The position numbers and the translations under genes were made by a program. The notes under the pieces were generated by a model, which was not told the DNA's origin, did not search any database, and was given only the letters and a program-made list of their open reading frames with translations. Positions 25,701 to 33,664 of a DNA stretch of 64,000 nt are shown piece after piece; position 1 is the first letter of the stretch; each line of letters starts with the position of its first letter. Source of the stretch: Emticicia oligotrophica DSM 17448 (GTDB lineage: Bacteria; Bacteroidota; Bacteroidia; Cytophagales; Spirosomataceae); assembly GCF_000263195.1 (NCBI RefSeq), contig NC_018748.1:2046001-2110000 (forward strand), in the 5' to 3' direction.

Positions 25701-25858
25701 CCTTTGGTAGAACCTTTAATTGCCACGTTTACTCCATAGAGAGGAGCTCCTGAGTCGTCTGTTACTTTCCCCGTGATTTTCATGTTTTGAGCAAAACTCT
25801 GAAACATAAAAAGAGAAAGTATGAAGGCAGTAAAAAACTGTCGTAATGTTTTCTTCAT
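22772..25858 (-). CDS. SusC/RagA-family TonB-linked outer-membrane transporter
   Basis: This 1028-aa TonB-dependent transporter moves nutrients captured by its SusD partner across the outer membrane. A signal peptide (residues 1-23, ending SFA before Q) is followed by a carboxypeptidase-regulatory-like domain (KITGKVTDDSGAPLYGVNVA, ~27-110). Next come the TonB-box/linker region (LNEVVVTALGISKEARKVGY) and the plug with the SusC signature (VLKGASASALYGARAANGVI near 222). The barrel ends with TYGLNLNVKF and a terminal Phe, as expected for BAM-dependent assembly. No N-terminal STN domain is present, so no anti-sigma relay is expected. Confidence 0.95.
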   Translation of the reverse strand: MKKTLRQFFTAFILSLFMFQSFAQNMKITGKVTDDSGAPLYGVNVAIKGSTKGTISDDKGMYSIEASKGNVLTFSYIGFAATNVTVGSSSVINISLTPEAGALNEVVVTALGISKEARKVGYAVTTVNGDQMTKARETNVAYSMAGRVAGLNISGTNGGSGSSARILLRGMASFTASSPLIVLNGVPIDNTQRGSAGEWGGADNGDGISNLNPDDIESMSVLKGASASALYGARAANGVILITTKSGKKGKMSVDYNLNTVAEQAINFTDYQYVYGQGLNGKRPTNTVSALNSGMLSWGEKLDGASTIQFDGKSYPYSAVKNNINNFYRTGSSITNSLAIASGNETGNFRLSLANLDNNSILRNSGLDRKTFNFTGSQKFGQKLKVDLMVNYVDELNKNKPQLSDGPMNANNINFLATNVNQSVLAPGYDASTDNGNEIQYNDDIYVTNPWFVVNRYRNDVKRKRMLSALTAKYDLTKNIYAQARLGYDLLNDGTFKVTPTGTAYSNGQKGGLDDLSKSTTTELNAEAILGGNFNLVKDISLDAIVGAAARKNKYDMLRVGGGPFVIPFFYSPYNVLSFNRDYGYSEKQTNSAFYSLDFNYKNQLILSTTGRYDAFSTLPQGNYGIFTPSASLSYDFTELLNSSKLSYGKFRASYAVVSGEPANPYSTSQYYSVGGAIQGITTGSFSSTLPNLFLKPYTLSEFEVGTELKLYKNRLGFDLAYFNRKTHNEIINGSLSEATGFSNQQIGTGSTQNSGLEALVTGVPVETGGFRWTTSFNFTWIKNKIVEINGSGTADQQLGLGTYRPLNANTALIKGLPGPQIMANDFVYDAQGRVVIDATGIPVQAPSRTPMGSVLPKVYGGFNNEFSYKNFNLAFLIDYRFGNKVLSATNYYTIFRGLHQMTLDGRETGVVAAGVTKDGATNTVNVPAQTYYQNLARRISALNVMDGSFIKLRQVTLGYSLNPKILGKTPIKGVELSIVARNLLTLLKRTENIDPEAGFSPILSYAGIEGNSLPSTRTYGLNLNVKF

Positions 25859-26007
25859 ACTCGAAAATAATTGTTAGGTTAATGATTAAATAATTATAAT
25901 TTTATCGGTAATAAAACTATTAATGTCCGAATAATTTTTTATTAATTTTCAATTAACATCTTTAGAATGGATATTTGGTTTTTTAACGCAAAATGCTCTA
26001 AAGACCA

Positions 26008-26045
26008 GCAAAAAAGCCCTTCAAATGGGCTTTGAAGGGCTTTTT
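26008..26045 (-). terminator. Terminator of the LamG/Kelch regulator gene
   Basis: AAAAAGCCCTTCAAA (26011-26025) and TTTGAAGGGCTTTTT (26031-26045) form a perfect 15-bp stem with a 5-base loop. It separates the regulator gene from susC, so the two are transcribed independently even though they are collinear. Confidence 0.88.
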
Positions 26046-26102
26046 AATTTTTTTTAATAAATAAGCAAAATTTTGATATTAACTTAATATGAATTGTTCA
26101 AA

Positions 26103-28703
26103 CTAGTCTTCTAATACTTTTTTATACGAAACTTTATATTCTTCAGAATAAAGCCGTTTATAGTCTTTGGCAAATTTTTCGTAGGATGTTTTCGCTAATG
26201 AATGCTTTCCTAGTTGTACCAATGCACGGCACTTCATCATCATTGCAGTTTCATCAACCGAATCGAATTTAAAAATATTATCAGCAATCTCCACCATTTC
26301 TTCGGCATGAATATCGACATCTAACTGCTTCGAATAAGCCAAGTAAGTATCAATGACTTTATTTGAAATTTCGCCTTTAAAATCATCAAGCCATTCATAT
26401 TCTAAATTTGTAAGAAAACCTCCACGATTGATGATTTCAGTAAGCTGATTGATTTGTTTATGATTGATTGTCTTTTTTGAATTAGTCAATTTCAAGAACT
26501 CAAAATAATCTAAACAAACCTTCTCTGGTTCAAAGCTAATCATCCAGTTACCAGTATCCTTATTAATTTGTATTGAAGGCATTTGTTCGAAAATAGTCTT
26601 TAATTTTGTAATATTCACTGAGCGATTATTACGTGCACTATCAACTGATTTATCAAACCACAAAAGTTCATTTAGCTGTTGGGAATTAACGCCTTTATTC
26701 CATCTAACCGAATGTAATAAAATGTATAGGAACATTTCTCTCAATAAAGGAGTAAACATATTGGTAAGGTCTGTTTCTTTATCATTAATAAACTGAAATC
26801 CGCCAAATAATAAGATTTTACCTTTGGGGGCCTTACTTGCTTCAAAGGACTCCTCTTCAACTTGTTTTTCAAGAGCATGATTCGGCTTCACTATTTGATA
26901 ATTCAAATCGGAGACTTTTGAAGATAGTGTTCGGTGTTTATTTTGTCTGTTTTTTTGAAATAAATAGTAGCTAATAATAGCCAATAAAAGAAAAACACTT
27001 GTTCCCGAAATTATTTTCATCCAATTCCCAGCTTTGAGCGACTGCGTGTTTTGGTTTGAAATGGGTAAATTAGATGGTGGGAAATCAAGTGAATAAATGA
27101 CTAATTCTGTAGAATCAACGGGCGGACGATTATGGAAGCTTGTAACGCAATAGAGCTTCTTGTTAGTCTTGTCGAAATACAGGTCGCTATAACTTGCGAC
27201 ATCAATAAATTGATATGGGATTGATTTTGATATGGGTTTTAACTCTGGTTTTGTGAGTGAACCCTCTACTAATTGTAAGTTTGAATTGAACTTTAGTTGA
27301 TTATAAATTAAGCCATAAAACTTATCGCTTTTTTCATCTAAAATCAAAGAAGAAGCTACAGAAAATGGTGTTTCAGGTTTTCTTAATTCATAAATTTTTT
27401 TGCTACTTCCATTTTTCCAGTCAATCTCAAAGAGATCATAATAATTCTGTGGACTCAGGCCTTGGTCGCCAGTTTTTGAGCCAAATCCACCTAGTAAATA
27501 GGATGTAGTTTTATTTTTAGAACCTAACCCAAACATATAACGTGGCGAAATTGTATCGCCTTTTAGTCTAAGTTCGGTCCAAGTATTATTTTGAAAAGAG
27601 TACTTTTTGAATGTATTTTTATATTTATATTGGCCATATCCACCAATAAAAACTACTGCAGTATCATTGGGATATAAAAATTTATTATGATGCCAATATT
27701 CGGTTAATTCATACTTTTCATTTGGAGAGATATCCCAACTATTATTTAGTGCGTTGTAATTAAATATTTTTTTTTCGTTGAGCCTTACATTGATGAGTTT
27801 ATTAGATGTTGGTAAAAAAATACCTAAGTCACCAAATGTGAATTTCTTGTGATTTTGCGTAAAAGGTTTGCTAGTTAAGGAATCATTCCGTGTGTTAAAA
27901 AGAAAAGTACGTAGGTCGGTATTGATAATAATTCTTCTATTTTTGTTATCAAAAGCAAAACTTAAATTTCCCTTCACCTTTAGCTTCGCCAATTGCTTCC
28001 ATTCATGGTGTTTTTTTAGTAACCATTGTGCATTTTTAGTAAATGCTTTTTGGTTAACATTAAATGTATCATTGGTTGAGTTTCCAGAAATCTCTCTTAG
28101 AGGCCAATGATGTATGATTTTTGAATCAACGCCCAGCGTTATATTTCGCAGATACATCGGTAGGGCATCGCTTGTAAGATACTTTGAATCGGAGCATTCT
28201 CCGAAATATACCTTAAAACAGTTATTTAATGTATTAGAAATAGAGCCTTTGCCTAATAATTGATTATTGACAAATATTTGTATGCCTTTATTTCGAACAA
28301 CTACCTTAAATTTGTGCCAATGGCTATAAAATAGGTCGGAATTGGGCGTTAGAAGTCTGATATCTTTATCGCCTGAAATTACTCTGAAGGTTTGTTGTTT
28401 TCCACGGGGGTCAGATTGAAACAAGAGGTCAAGATTCTTACCATCGGTTGTGATGAGTCGAAAGACGTACCCAAAGTACGATTTTACATCAGGCTTAAAT
28501 TTAAGTTCAAACCCTAGCTCAAAATTACCTTTCAGACAAAGTGGTTTTTCTTGACCAAGAACTAAAGAAGTACGTTTATCAGTTATAACTTCGTGCCCTA
28601 AAAACTCAAGTCCATACTCTTGGCTGAAGGCCTTTCCATGAGTAAGACATATCAGAATGAATACGAATAATACTGAATTGGTGTTTCTAAGTGCTTTGAG
28701 CAT
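26103..28703 (-). CDS. Membrane-spanning LamG/Kelch sensor with cytoplasmic SARP-like DNA-binding region
   Basis: This 866-aa protein (from ATG 28703) has a signal peptide of about 27 residues. A LamG/concanavalin-like region (~30-220, with FELGFELKFKP and HWHKFKVVVRNKGIQIFVNN) follows. Next is a Kelch-type propeller (~230-545; VVFIGGYGQYKYKN, SYLLGGFGSKTGDQG), then one transmembrane helix near 563-583 (SGTSVFLLLAIISYYLF). The ~275-residue cytoplasmic tail starts with a winged-helix-like region (ILLFGGFQFI ... SARNNRSVNITKLKTIFEQM) followed by helical repeats. That layout resembles bacterial transcriptional-activation (BTAD/SARP-type) regulators. It would sense a ligand outside the cytoplasm and act on DNA from the membrane. 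It lies upstream of SusC/SusD on the same strand, and control of them is inference. Confidence 0.75.
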   Translation of the reverse strand: MLKALRNTNSVLFVFILICLTHGKAFSQEYGLEFLGHEVITDKRTSLVLGQEKPLCLKGNFELGFELKFKPDVKSYFGYVFRLITTDGKNLDLLFQSDPRGKQQTFRVISGDKDIRLLTPNSDLFYSHWHKFKVVVRNKGIQIFVNNQLLGKGSISNTLNNCFKVYFGECSDSKYLTSDALPMYLRNITLGVDSKIIHHWPLREISGNSTNDTFNVNQKAFTKNAQWLLKKHHEWKQLAKLKVKGNLSFAFDNKNRRIIINTDLRTFLFNTRNDSLTSKPFTQNHKKFTFGDLGIFLPTSNKLINVRLNEKKIFNYNALNNSWDISPNEKYELTEYWHHNKFLYPNDTAVVFIGGYGQYKYKNTFKKYSFQNNTWTELRLKGDTISPRYMFGLGSKNKTTSYLLGGFGSKTGDQGLSPQNYYDLFEIDWKNGSSKKIYELRKPETPFSVASSLILDEKSDKFYGLIYNQLKFNSNLQLVEGSLTKPELKPISKSIPYQFIDVASYSDLYFDKTNKKLYCVTSFHNRPPVDSTELVIYSLDFPPSNLPISNQNTQSLKAGNWMKIISGTSVFLLLAIISYYLFQKNRQNKHRTLSSKVSDLNYQIVKPNHALEKQVEEESFEASKAPKGKILLFGGFQFINDKETDLTNMFTPLLREMFLYILLHSVRWNKGVNSQQLNELLWFDKSVDSARNNRSVNITKLKTIFEQMPSIQINKDTGNWMISFEPEKVCLDYFEFLKLTNSKKTINHKQINQLTEIINRGGFLTNLEYEWLDDFKGEISNKVIDTYLAYSKQLDVDIHAEEMVEIADNIFKFDSVDETAMMMKCRALVQLGKHSLAKTSYEKFAKDYKRLYSEEYKVSYKKVLED

Positions 28704-28855
28704 CGTTGGAAGTACATTATAGAGCATGCAATTTAGCTACAAAAATATAACCCTTCTGTTTAATTTAAGAAAAAAAACATTGATTTCTGATTTTATTCTA
28801 ATAGTATTTTTTACTTTAAGTATTCTTTTTGTACAACTCATACACCCTAAAGCGA

Positions 28856-29701
28856 ATGAATTTACGCGATATTATTCTTCATTTACGAATTCCGTTTTCG
28901 TTTTTCCTAATGCCTGTTTATTGGTTTGCTATTAGCCAAACGACAAATCTTGATAAAACTAAAGCTATTTGGATTTTTATCATTTTACATTTGTTTATCT
29001 ATCCTGCAAGTAACGCCTACAACAGCTACTTCGATAAAGATGAGGGAAGTATTGGCGGGCTAGAAAATCCACCAGCTGTTGATAAAAAGTTATTTTGGGT
29101 TTCGTGGATAATTGATATCATAGCTGTTTTACTGGCTATTTCGTTGGTTGACAATATGTTTGGGTTAATGATATTTGTTTATGGATTAGTGTCGAAAGCT
29201 TACAGCAACGATAAAATTCGATTGAAAAAATACCCAATTTTAAGTTGGATTGTTGTAGGAGTTTTTCAAGGTGCATTTACTTATTTCTCGATAATAATGG
29301 TATTTGAAAAGAATTCACATGATTTACAAAACCATCTCCTACCTGCTGCCATCAGTACACTTATGCTTTGGGCGGTGTACCCAATGTCGCAGATTTATCA
29401 GCATGAAGAAGATACTCGACGTGGTGACACAACCATTAGTATTCTTTTGGGGGTTAAGGGTACTTTCTTATTTACTGCTCTTGTGTTTTCAGTTGCATTT
29501 TGGGGCTTCTATATTTATTTTAGTCCAATAGATTTTATGGCACTTTTGATATTTAATTTACCAACTTTACTATTTTTTGTTGTATGGTTTATTAAAACAT
29601 TAAACAATGTTTCTCAAGCCAATTTCAAAAATACGATGTGGCTCAATTTACTTGCATCAGTATGTCTAAACGCTTTCTATATATGGTTATGTATTCATTA
29701 A
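28856..29701 (+). CDS. UbiA-family prenyltransferase
   Basis: From ATG 28856 the product is 281 aa with eight or nine transmembrane helices. The first Asp-rich motif of the family, NAYNSYFDKDEGSIGG (N-x3-D-x3-D-like), is near residue 50. The second is in YQHEEDTRRGDTTISILLG (E-D-x3-G-D) near residue 185. These bind Mg-prenyl diphosphate. UbiA enzymes prenylate aromatic rings for menaquinone, haem O or other lipids. Without a neighbouring pathway the acceptor is unknown. The in-frame codon at 28829 gives a less typical start. A terminator follows directly. Confidence 0.88.
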   Translation: MNLRDIILHLRIPFSFFLMPVYWFAISQTTNLDKTKAIWIFIILHLFIYPASNAYNSYFDKDEGSIGGLENPPAVDKKLFWVSWIIDIIAVLLAISLVDNMFGLMIFVYGLVSKAYSNDKIRLKKYPILSWIVVGVFQGAFTYFSIIMVFEKNSHDLQNHLLPAAISTLMLWAVYPMSQIYQHEEDTRRGDTTISILLGVKGTFLFTALVFSVAFWGFYIYFSPIDFMALLIFNLPTLLFFVVWFIKTLNNVSQANFKNTMWLNLLASVCLNAFYIWLCIH

Positions 29702-29703
29702 AT

Positions 29704-29736
29704 AAAAAAGGCTATTCGCAACGCAAATAACCTTTT
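29704..29736. terminator. Probable terminator between the UbiA gene and the sigma-factor gene
   Basis: AAAAGGCTATT and AATAACCTTTT pair with one mismatch around a CG-rich loop (CGCAACGCA), 4 bases after the UbiA stop. T-runs are short, so efficiency is uncertain. It could serve both convergent genes. Confidence 0.55.
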
Positions 29737-29796
29737 CGAACCTTCCTCTTTTTTAACCAAAAACTACAAGTACGGTTGAGCCGTCACTTATTTATG

Positions 29797-30309
29797 TCAG
29801 AAAGAATATGCATACATATATAGCTTATCCTTTAATTCTTTTCTTGCAATGTGTATTCTGTTTTTAACTGTACCGATTGGAATACCTAATTTCTGAGCAA
29901 TTTCGTGGTATTTAAAACCTTTGAAATGCATGATAAATGGTTGGCGGTAAGCTTCATCAAGAGTTTCAACGGCATTATTGATATCTTCCATTGCAAATGA
30001 TGAATAAGCATCATTGTCAATCACACTCTCCATGCTATTGATATAGTGGAGATTATCAGTTGTATCAATAAATGTATTTTTTCTTACCATTCTCTGATAG
30101 TTCGTAATGAACGTATTCTTCATAATGGTATAAAGCCATGCTTTCAAATTAGTGCCATCCGAATATTTATCACGATTCAAGAAGGCTTTCATAAGCGTGT
30201 CCTGTAATAAATCATTGGCATCTTCATTATCTTTTGTCAATCGCATAGCGAAAGGCTTCAATGATTTTGATGTTTTTGATATAGCGTAGTTGAATTCGAG
30301 GGCTGTCAT
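29797..30309 (-). CDS. ECF-type RNA polymerase sigma factor
   Basis: This 170-aa sigma-70-family protein has region 2 (RLTKDNEDANDLLQDTLMKA ... LKAWLYTIMKNTFITNYQR) and region 4 with the HTH (GFKYHEIAQKLGIPIGTVKN, then RIHIARKELKDKL). It lacks regions 1 and 3, so it is an ECF factor. No anti-sigma gene is adjacent on either side, which fits the small ECF sigmas widespread in Bacteroidota. ATG 30309 (MTALEFNYAISK) was chosen over 30345 because the predicted promoter (TTG-N21-TAACTTTG) lies between them. Confidence 0.93.
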   Translation of the reverse strand: MTALEFNYAISKTSKSLKPFAMRLTKDNEDANDLLQDTLMKAFLNRDKYSDGTNLKAWLYTIMKNTFITNYQRMVRKNTFIDTTDNLHYINSMESVIDNDAYSSFAMEDINNAVETLDEAYRQPFIMHFKGFKYHEIAQKLGIPIGTVKNRIHIARKELKDKLYMYAYSF

Positions 30310-30332
30310 AGCTTGTTGAAATTTTGTTGAAA

Positions 30333-30364
30333 CAAAGTTAAACAAAATAAATATTTAAATGCAA
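30333..30364 (-). promoter_or_regulatory. Promoter of the ECF sigma gene
   Basis: On the minus strand, TTG (30362-30364), a 21-base spacer and TAACTTTG (30333-30340) match the Bacteroidota housekeeping promoter at both boxes. The predicted leader before ATG 30309 is about 20 bases. Confidence 0.65.
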
Positions 30365-30577
30365 GAGTTTGTATAGTTTTTTTTATTTAATGTTAAACAT
30401 AATTTCTTTTTATAAATAAAAAATGCTCTTATTTAGTAAATATAGCAACTTTTAATTATTAATCATACTTTTATGTGTTTAACTATATGTCATTAAATAA
30501 TAAACAAAATCATTTTTGCCTAAATAATATATACGATAGTAAATGGAAATAAGATTTCAACAAATATGTTTTTTTTT

Positions 30578-30585
30578 TAATTTTG
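30578..30585 (+). promoter_or_regulatory. -7 box of the TIM-barrel gene
   Basis: TAATTTTG matches TAnnTTTG exactly, 30 bases before ATG 30616. It overlaps the TTG at 30583 that would otherwise extend the ORF, so that extension is excluded. Confidence 0.55.
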
Positions 30586-30615
30586 ATTAAACAACCTTAT
30601 ATAAGACACAGAACT

Positions 30616-31539
30616 ATGTTAAAACTTGGATTTGTAAGTGCGATTTTAGCCGATTTTGGCTTTGAACATGTGGTAGATTTTGCCTCAAAACATGATTTTT
30701 CTTGCCTCGAAATGATGTGCTGGCCAACCGAAGGGGGCGAAACTCGAAGATATGCTGGGGTTACGCATATTAATGTAGATAAGTTACATGACCCACAACA
30801 GGTGAAATACATCAAATCTTATCTTCTTGAAAAAAGAATTAGTATTTCAGGTTTGGGATATTACCCTAATCCGCTCGATGCCGATAAGAATAAATCGGAA
30901 TTTTATGTAGAACACATAAAGAAAGTTATCAGAGCTTGTAATACATTAGGTGTGCCTGTGATGAATACATTTATTGGTCGAGACCCTAAAAAGAATATTC
31001 AAGATAATTTGAAGATATTTAAAAAGGTTTGGAAGCCAATTATCGAAACAGCAGAGCAAGAGGGAATAAAAATTGGTATTGAAAATTGTCCGATGTTCTT
31101 CACGAATGATGAATGGCCGGGTGGAAAAAACTTAGCAATTAGTCCAGCAGTTTGGGATAGAATGTTTGAAACATTCAAAACACCACTTTTCGGTTTAAAT
31201 TATGACCCATCACACATGATTTTTCAGATGATGGATGAAATCAGACCAATATATGATTACAAAGACCGTCTGCATCATATTCACTTGAAAGATGTAAAGA
31301 TTTACCGTGAAAAGCTCGATAAAGTAGGTATTTTAGCTAATCCACTCGAATATCACTCTCCGAAATTGCCAGGTTTAGGTGATGTGCGTTGGGGTAAATT
31401 CTTTGCAGCTCTAACAGACATACGCTATCGTGGACCAGTTGTGATTGAAGTAGAGGATAAAGCTTACGAAGGTAGTTTAGATGATGTTACAAAGGCAATT
31501 TTGCAGAGTAGAAACTATATTCGCCAATATTTGCCATAA
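30616..31539 (+). CDS. Sugar phosphate isomerase/epimerase-like TIM-barrel protein
   Basis: This 307-aa protein of the AP endonuclease 2/xylose-isomerase-like TIM-barrel superfamily begins LKLGFVSAILADFGFEHVVD. The metal-site residues of the family are visible: Glu in IKIGIENCPMF, His in NYDPSHMIFQ, His in HHIHLKDVKIY, and Glu in GPVVIEVEDKAY. Members isomerise or epimerise sugars or inositols. The exact substrate is not readable, and the SLC45-like transporter downstream is convergent rather than co-transcribed. No signal peptide is present, so it is cytoplasmic. Confidence 0.87.
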   Translation: MLKLGFVSAILADFGFEHVVDFASKHDFSCLEMMCWPTEGGETRRYAGVTHINVDKLHDPQQVKYIKSYLLEKRISISGLGYYPNPLDADKNKSEFYVEHIKKVIRACNTLGVPVMNTFIGRDPKKNIQDNLKIFKKVWKPIIETAEQEGIKIGIENCPMFFTNDEWPGGKNLAISPAVWDRMFETFKTPLFGLNYDPSHMIFQMMDEIRPIYDYKDRLHHIHLKDVKIYREKLDKVGILANPLEYHSPKLPGLGDVRWGKFFAALTDIRYRGPVVIEVEDKAYEGSLDDVTKAILQSRNYIRQYLP

Positions 31540-31571
31540 TTTGTAGAATAAGTTTCCAACTTGCTCCATTT

Positions 31572-31608
31572 AAAAAGCCTTCAAAATTGTAAATTTTGAA
31601 GGCTTTTT
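31572..31608. terminator. Bidirectional terminator between the TIM-barrel and MFS genes
   Basis: AAAAAGCCTTCAAAATT and AATTTTGAAGGCTTTTT form a near-perfect stem with a very short loop, flanked by A and T runs, between convergent genes. Confidence 0.88.
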
Positions 31609-31637
31609 AAATTTATTATCAATCTTTTATCTTACTA

Positions 31638-32972
31638 TCAATGCCCGCCGCCCATAGGCATATTTACTTCACCTTCTACCTTTTTCGCCTTTATCAAGGC
31701 AGTGGCAAGGGCAGCTACTAAAAGTAATCCGCCCGCAAAAGTAATAGCATTACGAGGGTCATTATTAAGAAAATGCTTTAGTATATAGCCAAAAGTAAGT
31801 GTTTGTATCAACATCGGAATTACAATCATCATATTGATTATTCCCATATAAACGCCATAACGCTCTTTTGGAATTTCGCCTACAACAATCAAATACGGAA
31901 TTCCCATCATACTTGCCCAACCAATACCAAAGCCAGTGATGGCAGGAAATAATAAGAATTTATTCTGAATCATAGAAAATGCTATAAAACCGATTCCTGC
32001 TAAAATTAAGCAAGTGAGGTGTACCATTTTAGGTGAATATTTTTTGGCAAATCGAGCTAAACTGAAAGCAACTAAAAACATCACAACATTATACCAACCA
32101 TTAACCCAGCCAGTCCAACTTACAGCTTCAGAATATAAGTCAGGATTATCTTTGGGTGTTGCATTCCAAACCGATAAAGCCACACTTTTTGAAGAATTTT
32201 GCCAGTAACAAAATAAGGCATACCATTGAAATAAATAAACCAAAGCTAACTGCCACATAACTTTTGGCATATCCCTAATAGCTGAAATAATATCTACAAA
32301 TGGCGAAAATACATTGAGTGGGTGCTTTTGGATTTCTTCTAATTCTTCGGCAGAGGGCGGAATTTCGGCTGTTCGACTAGTACTCCATAGAATTGAACCA
32401 ATTGAACAAATGGCTCCTAAGAAAAATGATGCGTAAACCCAAGTAGGCAAAGAGCCAGATGTGCCAACAAATATAGCAGGAAAAATGGCAATAGAAAGAT
32501 TCGAAAGTGTTTGGCCTAAACCCGTAAAGAAACTCTGAGCTTGAAAACCAGTTGGTTGCTGAGAAGAATCAAGTTTATCGGCAATAAATGCACGATAAGG
32601 CTCCATGGCAGTATTATTTCCTACATCAAGAATCCACAAGAGACCTGCTGCCATCCACAAGGAACTACTAAAAGGATAAGCAAAGAGTGCTAAACTACAC
32701 ATGATTGCCCCGATTAGGAAGTAAGGCTTTCGACGACCAAAGCGAGGAGACCACGTTTTGTCAGACATCGCTCCGATGATAGGTTGAATCAGCAAGCCTG
32801 TCATTGGGCCTGCTAAATTTAGTAAAGGTATTTCGTCGGGGCTTGCTCCAAGAAAATCGTAAATCGGATTAACGGCACTTTGTTGAAGACCAAAACTATA
32901 TTGAATTCCGAAGAACCCAACATTCATGTTAATAATCTGTGAGAATGTCAGCTTGGGTTTTGAAAACTGCAT
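31638..32972 (-). CDS. MFS transporter, SLC45/GPH-like (probable sugar uptake)
   Basis: This 444-aa, 12-helix major facilitator protein has the helix 2-3 loop motif SDKTWSPRFGRRKPYFLIGA and the N-terminal GLQQSAVNPIYDFLGASPDE. Both are typical of SLC45-like sucrose/maltose-type transporters in Bacteroidota. The IQPIIGAMSDKTW segment precedes the motif. It probably takes a sugar across the inner membrane, but which sugar is not readable. The acidic/His-rich C-terminus ends MPMGGGH. Gene stands alone, with a terminator downstream. Confidence 0.85.
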   Translation of the reverse strand: MQFSKPKLTFSQIINMNVGFFGIQYSFGLQQSAVNPIYDFLGASPDEIPLLNLAGPMTGLLIQPIIGAMSDKTWSPRFGRRKPYFLIGAIMCSLALFAYPFSSSLWMAAGLLWILDVGNNTAMEPYRAFIADKLDSSQQPTGFQAQSFFTGLGQTLSNLSIAIFPAIFVGTSGSLPTWVYASFFLGAICSIGSILWSTSRTAEIPPSAEELEEIQKHPLNVFSPFVDIISAIRDMPKVMWQLALVYLFQWYALFCYWQNSSKSVALSVWNATPKDNPDLYSEAVSWTGWVNGWYNVVMFLVAFSLARFAKKYSPKMVHLTCLILAGIGFIAFSMIQNKFLLFPAITGFGIGWASMMGIPYLIVVGEIPKERYGVYMGIINMMIVIPMLIQTLTFGYILKHFLNNDPRNAITFAGGLLLVAALATALIKAKKVEGEVNMPMGGGH

Positions 32973-33113
32973 CAGAAATAGGTTTTAGGTTAAGTATTAA
33001 TTGCACAAAGTAAAGAAAAAATTTAATTTTTCGAAAGAAATATGTGCAATCAGTATGGCTCGTAATCTTTATTGATAAATAGTAGAGAAAGTAATAGTTT
33101 AAACCACCCTAAC

Positions 33114-33437
33114 TTACTTTTTAATGGTAGGATATTCGTCAATTCCTAAGGTTGTCAATAATGGGTTAAGGGTTTTAGTTGTGATGATAACTTGAAAAAA
33201 CTTAACTTTCATAGCGTCAAAATCGCAGACAAATTTATTCTTTACTTTTAATGTTCGGTAAACGGCTGTGTAATTTACCCTTTTTTGCTCCCAGCCATTA
33301 ACGGCTAAGTTCGTTTGTACACATTCAATGGCACGTTTGAGGTTCGAGAAATAAACAACAAAAGGCTCTCGTTTCCTTACTTCGCTCAGAGAGCCAATGT
33401 AGTTAATAGTTACTTCATATATAATAGATTGCCGCAT
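33114..33437 (-). CDS. Hypothetical 107-aa protein
   Basis: This is a small protein of unknown family beginning MRQSIIYEVTINYIGSLSEV. It has no signal peptide, no membrane helix and no recognised motif. Alternating hydrophobic residues suggest an alpha/beta fold, and the C-terminus is basic (PTIKK). It is flanked by the MFS transporter gene downstream and the prohibitin region upstream, with more than 100 bases on each side. It looks like a real gene because the frame is open with a plausible ATG and no competing ORF. Confidence 0.5.
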   Translation of the reverse strand: MRQSIIYEVTINYIGSLSEVRKREPFVVYFSNLKRAIECVQTNLAVNGWEQKRVNYTAVYRTLKVKNKFVCDFDAMKVKFFQVIITTKTLNPLLTTLGIDEYPTIKK

Positions 33438-33609
33438 AGTTAAGTATTTAAATTATGGACTTCGATAGATGTATTTGCTCTATGAAATACAGTTTTCAAC
33501 CAAAATTTTCTTTGACAAGTAAAAGTAAATCTTTTTTGAAAAATAATTGAATAATTTTTCAAGTATGAAACAAAATAAACACTTACGGCGTTTTTATATC
33601 ATGTAACAC

Positions 33610-33646
33610 AAAAAAGCCCCGCAAATCTATTGCGAGGCTTTTTTTA
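33610..33646 (-). terminator. Terminator of the prohibitin-family gene
   Basis: AAAAAGCCCCGCA and TGCGAGGCTTTTT pair with one mismatch, with runs of A and T outside, 19 bases after the prohibitin stop on the minus strand. Confidence 0.8.
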
Positions 33647-33664
33647 TTCTCGTTTTGGCAGTAA

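Larger units (their letters stand above)
30310..30615. other. Divergent A+T-rich promoter region
   Basis: This 306-base, very A+T-rich gap lies between the sigma-factor gene and the TIM-barrel gene. It carries two exact TAnnTTTG boxes, one for each gene. The 150 bases between them hold no ORF or strong hairpin that I can see. Confidence 0.6.
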
